Assembly: GCF_001509485.1 (NCBI RefSeq)
Contig: NZ_LLZI01000064.1
Span: 1 to 10,074, forward strand
Direction of reading: 5' to 3'
Source of the DNA: Streptomyces sp. NRRL F-4489
GTDB taxonomy: Bacteria; Actinomycetota; Actinomycetes; Streptomycetales; Streptomycetaceae
Length of the DNA stretch: 10,074 nucleotides
Part shown: positions 6,295-10,074 of the stretch, piece by piece
Position numbering within the stretch: position 1 is the stretch's first letter
How the letters are laid out: each line of letters starts with the position of its first letter
The notes under the pieces: model-generated
What the model saw: the letters and a program-made list of their open reading frames with translations, nothing else
Told to the model about the DNA's origin: nothing
Databases searched by the model: none
Position numbers and translations under genes: made by a program

Positions 6295-7110
6295 ATGCAC
6301 ATTCAAGGCTCTCAATGGCCGGCGGCGGTCGCGGTGACCAGCGCGTCCGACGGCGCCCACGGCACCAACGGCAGCAGTGCCCATGGCAGCGGCGCCGGCG
6401 GAACGGGCGCGCCGGCCGGCGCGGGCGGCCGGAGCACACCGCTGCGGGTGGATGCCCAGCGCAATCTGGAGCATGTGCTGCGCGCGGCCCGCGAGGTGTT
6501 CGGCGAGCTGGGGTACGGCGCGCCGATGGAGGACGTGGCCCGGCGCGCCCGGGTCGGCGTCGGGACGGTCTACCGCCGCTTCCCGAGCAAGGACGTCCTG
6601 GTCCGGCGGATAGCCGAGGAGGAGACCGCGCGGCTGACCGAGCAGGCCCGGGCCGCGCTGGGCCAGGAGGACGACCCGTGGTCGGCGCTGGCGCGGTTCC
6701 TGCGGACGTCGGTGGCCTCGGGCGCCGGGCGGCTGCTGCCGCCGGGCATCCTGCGGGTGGACGCGGCCGGGGACCGGACGGCGGACGGCGCGGGCGAACC
6801 GCGGCTGCCGGAGGCCGGCGCCGGGGCGCGGGTCCCGTTGCAGCGGGTGCCCGGTGAGGCGGACGGCGGCCGTACGGGCGCCGAGGCCGAGGAGACGCCG
6901 GGCGGCCAGGCGCTGCTGGAGGTCGTCGGCCGGCTGGTGGAGCGCGCCCGGGCCGCCGGAGCGCTCCGCGCCGATGTGACGGTCTCCGACGTCCTGCTGG
7001 TCATCGCCACGGGCGCGCCGGCGCTCCCGGACCCGGGGCAGCAGCAGGCGGCGTCGACGCGGCTGCTGGAGATCCTGCTGGAGGGGTTGCGGTCGCGGGC
7101 CGGGGGGTGA
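6295..7110 (+). CDS. TetR/AcrR-family transcriptional regulator
   Basis: A 271-residue TetR-family protein. Residues 1-48 are a Gly/Ser/Ala-rich, probably disordered extension, longer than usual for the family. The helix-turn-helix domain (about 52-102) runs from RNLEHVLRAAREVFGELGY through MEDVARRARVGVGTVYRRFPSKDVL, with the turn at ARRARVGVGTVYRRF (82-96). This is the canonical TetR signature. The ligand-binding part (103-268) has a polar, low-complexity middle (about 155-205) and ends in VSDVLLVIATGAPALP and helix TRLLEILLEGL. This C-terminus resembles SbtR-like members. The start is ATG 6295, with GGGGG at 6284-6288. An internal start near 6445 would still keep the HTH intact, so the extension may be over-called. 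The gene is divergent from ndh across 434 bases. Target and ligand are unknown. Confidence 0.92.
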   Translation: MHIQGSQWPAAVAVTSASDGAHGTNGSSAHGSGAGGTGAPAGAGGRSTPLRVDAQRNLEHVLRAAREVFGELGYGAPMEDVARRARVGVGTVYRRFPSKDVLVRRIAEEETARLTEQARAALGQEDDPWSALARFLRTSVASGAGRLLPPGILRVDAAGDRTADGAGEPRLPEAGAGARVPLQRVPGEADGGRTGAEAEETPGGQALLEVVGRLVERARAAGALRADVTVSDVLLVIATGAPALPDPGQQQAASTRLLEILLEGLRSRAGG

Positions 7111-7128
7111 GACCGGCTGCGGCGGTCT
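7110..7128 (+). terminator. Stem-loop immediately after the TetR-family gene
   Basis: AGACCG (7110-7115) and CGGTCT (7123-7128) form a 6-bp stem with a 7-base loop that overlaps the last base of the stop codon. The stem is short but well placed for transcription termination. Confidence 0.35.
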
Positions 7129-7265
7129 GTTGCCGGGGCGGCGTGTTCGAGTCGGGGCGGTGAGGCCGGGGCCGCTGGGGTTGTTCCGGCGGTACGGCTT
7201 GTGCGTTCGTGCGGCTTCGTATGGGTGGTGCGGCGAGCCGGGTGTCGTCCTGTGACCCGGTGCGT

Positions 7266-7277
7266 CGTCACGTGACG
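7266..7277. promoter_or_regulatory. 12-bp palindrome centred on CACGTG
   Basis: CGTCACGTGACG is perfectly self-complementary with no spacer, typical of a dimeric regulator site rather than a hairpin. It lies 150 bases after the TetR gene and 230 before the sigma gene. Confidence 0.35.
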
Positions 7278-7323
7278 TGGGGCTTCCTGTGGTGCGGCGG
7301 CACGGCTCCGCGCACTACACCCC

Positions 7324-7395
7324 TACGGGTGACCTCGATAGACCAGGCGTAGCCCGTACGAGTGAATACCCGGAAGGGTCCATACGGGTGAACTC
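7324..7395 (+). repeat. Three spaced copies of a TACGGGTGAMYTC motif
   Basis: TACGGGTGACCTC (7324-7336), TACGAGTGAATAC (7357-7369) and TACGGGTGAACTC (7383-7395) lie in the same orientation, with steps of 33 and 26 bases. Read on the minus strand, each resembles one PHO-box half (KTCACYCGTA), but they are not in the contiguous 11-base tandem that PhoP needs. The position 115-185 bases before the sigma-fusion gene suggests binding sites for its regulator. The third copy also contains AAC 16 bases before CGGATG, which loosely resembles an ECF promoter. Confidence 0.45.
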
Positions 7396-7508
7396 CAGTG
7401 CGGGCGCCTCGGATGAGTGGTTGGCCGGCGGAGCACTGAAGCGCGCGCACGGGGTGTGGCACGCTTGCGCGGTGTTGCGGTGTGACGGCGGGTTCGGGGG
7501 CCTCGGCG

Positions 7509-9653
7509 ATGGGTGTTGACGGGCGGGACGAGCGCAGCGGCGAGGACGCGGGAACACCGTCGGGCCAGGTACCGGGCCAGGGCGGGCCGCTGGGGGCGAC
7601 GCCGCCGGCGGGCGGCGCGGGGAGCGGCGGGCCGAGCGTGCCGGCGCAGCGCAGGCGCACCGGGCAGCGGGCGGAGCCGTCCGCCGGACCGTTGGGCGGT
7701 GGCGTCGGCGACAGCCCTCTGGACGGTGGCAGTGCCGGGAGCGGCCCGTTGGGCGGTGGTGCCGGGGGTGGCCCGGTGGACCGAGGTGCCGGGGCTGGCC
7801 CGGGCAGCGTTCCGCCGCCGTCGGACGCCGAGTTGGTGGCCGCGCTGCGGGCCGGCGACGACTCCGCGTACGAGGAGCTGTACCGCCGGCACGCCGACGC
7901 GGTACGCCGGTACGCGCGCGGCTGCTGCCGGGACGCCCACACCGCCGAGGACCTGACCGGCGAGGTGTTCGCCCGCACGCTCCAGGCGGTGCGCGGCGGC
8001 GCGGGCCCGGACGCGGCGGTGCGGGCGTATCTGCTGACGACCGTCCGGCGGGTCGCCGCGAGCTGGGCGAAGACCGCCCGGCGCGAGCAGCTGGTCGAGG
8101 ACTTCGCGGTGTTCGCGGTGTCGGCGGCCGGATCGTCCCTGGACGACGACACCCTCGACCTCGGCGCGGACGTCCGGGCGATGCACGAGGCCGAGCAGAC
8201 GATGGCGGTCCAGGCGTTCCGCAGCCTGCCGGAGCGCTATCAGACGGTGCTGTGGCACACCACCATCGAGGACGAGTCGCCGAGCGAGGTCGCGCCGCTG
8301 CTCGGGCTCACCGCCAACGCCACCGCGGTCCTGGCCCACCGCGCCCGGGAAGGGCTCAAGCAGGCGTACCTCCAGGCGCATGTGAGCCAGTCGCTGACCT
8401 CGGGCGGCGACTGCGCGCGCTACGCCGACCGGCTCGGCGCGTACGCGCGGGGCGGGCTGCGGATGCGCGCCGAGCGGGGGCTGCGCAAGCATCTCGACAC
8501 GTGCGCCCGGTGCCGCGGGGCGGCGCTGGAGGTCGCGGACCTCAACCAGCGGATCGGGGCGGTGCTGCCGATCGCGGTCCTCGGCTGGTTCGCGGCCGGG
8601 TACGCGGTCAAGGGCGCGGCCGCGGTCGCCGGTGTCGCCGGCGCCGGGGCGGCGGCGGGCGCCGGCGTGGCCGCGGCGGCTTCGGGGTCGGGAGCGGGCG
8701 CCGGAGCAGGAGCAGGCGCAGGGGCGGCTGTTGGTGCTGGTGGGGCGGCTGGGGCCAGTGGGACGGCTGGTGTGGCTGGTTTCGGTGCGGCGGGCGCGGG
8801 GGCCGGTGGGGCCGGGGCCGGCGGGGCGAGCGGCGGCGGGGCCGGCGGGGCGGCCGTGGGCGAGGGGCTGGCCGCGCCGGTGAAGATCGGTGTCGGGGCC
8901 GGCCTGGTGGTCGTGGCGGGCGCGGCCCTCGCGTTCGCACTGTCCGGTTCCTCGCAGCCGGACCCGCACCCGCAGGCACGCCCGGCCCAGCCGGCGCCGA
9001 CCGCCTCCCGCGCGCCCTCCCCTGAGCCGCCGCCCGCCCCGCGGCCCCCGGTGAGCGCACCGGCCCCGAAGCCGCACCCCAAGCCGACCCCGGAGCGGCC
9101 GAAGCCCAGGCCCACGCCGACCCCGACCCCGTCCCCCACGCCCGCGCCGCCGTCGCCGAAGCCCACGCCGAGCCCCACGCGTCCCCCGGCCCCGGCGCCC
9201 ACGCCTCCGGCCCCGCCACCGACGCCGTACCAGGTCAACGCGTTGCGGTACGACTTCGCGGGCGACGGCACCGCGCCGGAGGTCCGGGCCTTCGACAGCA
9301 GCTGGATGTGGAAGCGGAACCACCCGAGCATCGGCGGCACGGCCTACCCCCACGGGGTGAGCGTGCACGCGTCGTCCTCGGTGGTGATCGACCTCAACCG
9401 GCAGTGCACCGCCTACGACGCGGTGGCCGGCGTCGACGACCTCAGCCTGGGGCTGGGCGCGCTGCGCTTCTCGGTGTACGCGGACGGGGTCCGGCTGTGG
9501 CGGTCCGACGTCGTGCGCGGCGGGGATCCGGCGGTGCCGGTGCACGTCCCGTTGGCGGGCCGGAGGACGCTCCGCCTGGTCGTCGAGCCGGAGAGCGCCG
9601 GCGACTTGGTGGCGCTGGGGGATTGGGCGAGGTCGCAGATCAGCTGCCGGTGA
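7509..9653 (+). CDS. ECF sigma factor fused to zinc-finger anti-sigma, membrane and NPCBM-like domains
   Basis: A 714-residue single-chain signalling protein. Residues 1-104 are a Gly/Pro-rich disordered leader with a 19-residue unit repeated twice (60-97). Sigma-70 region 2 spans about 105-190 (from DAELVAALRAGDDSAYEELY) and region 4 about 226-290 (FRSLPERYQTVLWH, then the HTH SPSEVAPLLGLTANATAVLAHRAREGLKQAY). The zf-HC2 anti-sigma domain (about 300-345) has C302 and H328-x3-C332-x2-C335. Hydrophobic segment 351-367 is followed by an Ala/Gly-rich run to 456 and a clear membrane helix at 461-479. A Pro/Thr stalk (483-573) suits wall crossing. The NPCBM-like domain (about 578-714) includes GVSVHASSSVVIDL, GVDD and the conserved GDWAR. 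The likely role is surface glycan or wall sensing that frees the sigma domain. Start ATG 7509 has GGGGG 8 bases upstream; GTG 7482 is an alternative. Function is inferred from domains. Confidence 0.9.
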   Translation: MGVDGRDERSGEDAGTPSGQVPGQGGPLGATPPAGGAGSGGPSVPAQRRRTGQRAEPSAGPLGGGVGDSPLDGGSAGSGPLGGGAGGGPVDRGAGAGPGSVPPPSDAELVAALRAGDDSAYEELYRRHADAVRRYARGCCRDAHTAEDLTGEVFARTLQAVRGGAGPDAAVRAYLLTTVRRVAASWAKTARREQLVEDFAVFAVSAAGSSLDDDTLDLGADVRAMHEAEQTMAVQAFRSLPERYQTVLWHTTIEDESPSEVAPLLGLTANATAVLAHRAREGLKQAYLQAHVSQSLTSGGDCARYADRLGAYARGGLRMRAERGLRKHLDTCARCRGAALEVADLNQRIGAVLPIAVLGWFAAGYAVKGAAAVAGVAGAGAAAGAGVAAAASGSGAGAGAGAGAGAAVGAGGAAGASGTAGVAGFGAAGAGAGGAGAGGASGGGAGGAAVGEGLAAPVKIGVGAGLVVVAGAALAFALSGSSQPDPHPQARPAQPAPTASRAPSPEPPPAPRPPVSAPAPKPHPKPTPERPKPRPTPTPTPSPTPAPPSPKPTPSPTRPPAPAPTPPAPPPTPYQVNALRYDFAGDGTAPEVRAFDSSWMWKRNHPSIGGTAYPHGVSVHASSSVVIDLNRQCTAYDAVAGVDDLSLGLGALRFSVYADGVRLWRSDVVRGGDPAVPVHVPLAGRRTLRLVVEPESAGDLVALGDWARSQISCR
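7686..7799 (+). repeat. 57-base in-frame tandem duplication in the sigma-fusion gene
   Basis: Two copies of a 57-base unit encode 19 residues each, starting GPLGGG (residues 60-78 and 79-97). CCGTTGGGCGGTGG is identical at 7689-7702 and 7746-7759. It is in frame and lies in the disordered leader before sigma region 2. Confidence 0.7.
8610..8876 (+). repeat. Ala/Gly low-complexity coding tract
   Basis: Nearly every codon is GCN or GGN, encoding an Ala/Gly/Ser tract (about residues 368-456) between the anti-sigma zinc finger and the clear membrane helix. The third positions wobble more than in the flanking domains (GGA GCA GGA GCA, GCT GGT GGG). This is consistent with expansion by slippage. 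Confidence 0.7.
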
Positions 9654-9663
9654 GGTGAGGCCC

Positions 9664-9709
9664 GGTGGGGCGGGCTCGGTGGGGCGGGCTCGGGGCCGGT
9701 GGGGGTGGG
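9664..9709 (+). repeat. Tandem 14-base G-rich repeat, possible G-quadruplex
   Basis: GGTGGGGCGGGCTC occurs twice without interruption (9664-9677, 9678-9691), followed by more G-runs. Seven runs of three or more G (9667-9670, 9672-9674, 9681-9684, 9686-9688, 9692-9695, 9701-9705, 9707-9709) with loops of 1-6 bases fit the G3+N1-7 pattern. It begins 11 bases after the sigma-fusion stop codon, so it would be in that mRNA's 3' end. It may help terminate transcription or protect the end. Confidence 0.5.
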
Positions 9710-9760
9710 CTGCGCCTGCGTGGGCTGCCCCCGTGGCGTTCGGCTGGCTGTGCCCCCCCT

Positions 9761-9844
9761 GTGCTGTCCGGCCCGTGCTCCCCGGTCCGTGCTGCCCGGT
9801 CTGTGCTGTGTGGTCTGTGCTGTGTGGGTTGTGCTGTCCGGTGG
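9761..9844 (+). repeat. Minisatellite: six tandem 14-base units
   Basis: Six contiguous units begin with GTGCT at 9761, 9775, 9789, 9803, 9817 and 9831. The consensus is GTGCTGYCCGGTCY. Units differ by one to five bases, with GTG replacing CCC/TCC in the middle of units 4 and 5. Because 14 is not a multiple of three, each unit shifts frame, which argues strongly against a coding role. Confidence 0.8.
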
Positions 9845-9915
9845 CCTACCACGGCACGACATCCGTCTGTTGACGGCCGCGGGCTGGGCGTCTAGCTGGC
9901 GTGCTCGCCTGGAGC

Positions 9916-9989
9916 CTGCTCGTCGTTCTCTGGTGGCTGCTCGTCGTTCTGGTGGCTGCTCGTCGTTGGTGGCTCCTCCTCGTTGGTGC
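9916..9989 (+). repeat. Four-unit array shrinking in 2-base steps
   Basis: The units are CTGCTCGTCGTT-(CT)n-GGTGG with n = 2 (9916-9936), 1 (9937-9955) and 0 (9956-9972), then a diverged n = 0 copy (9973-9989, ending GGTGC). The lengths are 21, 19, 17 and 17. The graded CT number suggests slippage both within and between units. Confidence 0.75.
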
Positions 9990-10074
9990 CCGCTGGCTGG
10001 TGCCTGTGGTGCCTTGTGCCTTCTTCCTTTTTACGGCAACGATTACGGAGAGTGATTTGTTCCTGGGGTTTGGG

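Larger units (their letters stand above)
7111..7508. other. Non-coding stretch before the sigma-factor fusion gene
   Basis: No ORF here has Streptomyces-like third-position GC. An open frame from a GTG at 7277 to 7519 has mixed third bases and no recognisable product. The stretch holds the CCGGGT...ACCCGG dyad (7238-7260, 11-base loop), a 12-bp palindrome (7266-7277) and three spaced copies of a 13-base motif (7324-7395). It is presumably the promoter region of the downstream gene, but I could not identify a confident housekeeping promoter. Confidence 0.5.
9654..10074. other. Repeat-rich non-coding stretch after the sigma-fusion gene
   Basis: No complete gene is supported here. The stretch carries three different tandem arrays (listed separately) within about 330 bases. 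Its last 60 bases are AT-richer than the rest of the window. On the minus strand one frame is open from the window edge to a TAG at 9894-9892 (60 codons), ending in an acidic NDEQPPENDEQ-like tail. Its codon use is poor and the repeat units change length by 2 bases, so I do not call it a gene. Confidence 0.5.

Noticed and set aside
7324..7395. PHO box for PhoP
   Set aside because: The half-sites resemble PHO-box units, but they are 26-33 bases apart instead of contiguous 11-base direct repeats.
7277..7519. 80-codon plus-strand ORF between the TetR and sigma-fusion genes
   Set aside because: Third-position GC is not elevated, there is no ribosome site, it overlaps the next gene start, and there is no recognisable product.
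7323..9545. 740-codon minus-strand frame opposite the sigma-fusion gene
   Set aside because: It is Arg/His-rich with no recognisable domain, mirrors the coding strand, and runs across the non-coding repeat motif region.
9664..9989. CRISPR array
   Set aside because: Repeat units of 14-21 bases are contiguous with no spacers, and no cas genes are present.
9699..10055. 118-codon plus-strand ORF at the right end
   Set aside because: It runs through tandem arrays whose unit lengths are not multiples of three. The Cys/Pro/Val-rich product is a by-product of the repeats.

Overview
The window is very GC-rich throughout, with strong G/C at third codon positions, GTG starts, a Streptomyces-type DnaA box and gene families typical of streptomycetes. 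It is most likely a stretch of a Streptomyces (or close relative) chromosome. I see no tRNA, rRNA, IS element, CRISPR array or phage gene.

Layout from left to right: (1) 1-268 is non-coding, with two small palindromes. (2) 269-826 (minus) is a MarR-family regulator, divergent from (3) a 12-helix MFS exporter at 1024-2310 (plus). Overlapping divergent promoters and an inverted repeat lie between them, so this looks like a self-contained repressor/efflux module. (4) A large inverted repeat at 2321-2390 separates the exporter from the convergent gene (5) 2428-4179 (minus), a PAS - PP2C/SpoIIE phosphatase - HATPase_c protein of the partner-switching type. (6) 4475-5860 (minus) is a type II NADH dehydrogenase / FAD-NAD(P) disulphide-family oxidoreductase, with a hairpin after its stop. 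(7) The 434-base divergent region 5861-6294 carries a perfect DnaA box and a candidate promoter for (8) a TetR/AcrR-family regulator at 6295-7110 (plus). (9) 7111-7508 is non-coding and has palindromes and three spaced copies of a 13-base motif. (10) 7509-9653 (plus) is a 714-residue protein. (11) 9654-10074 is non-coding and unusually rich in short tandem repeats: 2 x 14, 6 x 14 and a 4-unit array shrinking in 2-base steps.

The standout is gene 10. It is an ECF sigma factor (regions 2 and 4) fused in one reading frame to a zinc-finger anti-sigma domain (H-x3-C-x2-C), an Ala/Gly-rich part with hydrophobic helices, a wall-spanning Pro-rich stalk, and a C-terminal NPCBM-like carbohydrate-binding domain. 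It reads as a one-protein pathway from cell-surface sugar or wall sensing to promoter selection. Fused sigma/anti-sigma proteins have been described in Actinobacteria, so the architecture class may be known, but the sensor, signal release step and target promoters of this one cannot be known from sequence.

The regulators here (MarR, TetR, PP2C/kinase, ECF) do not form one obvious operon. Apart from the MarR/MFS pair, the neighbours look like independent transcription units.
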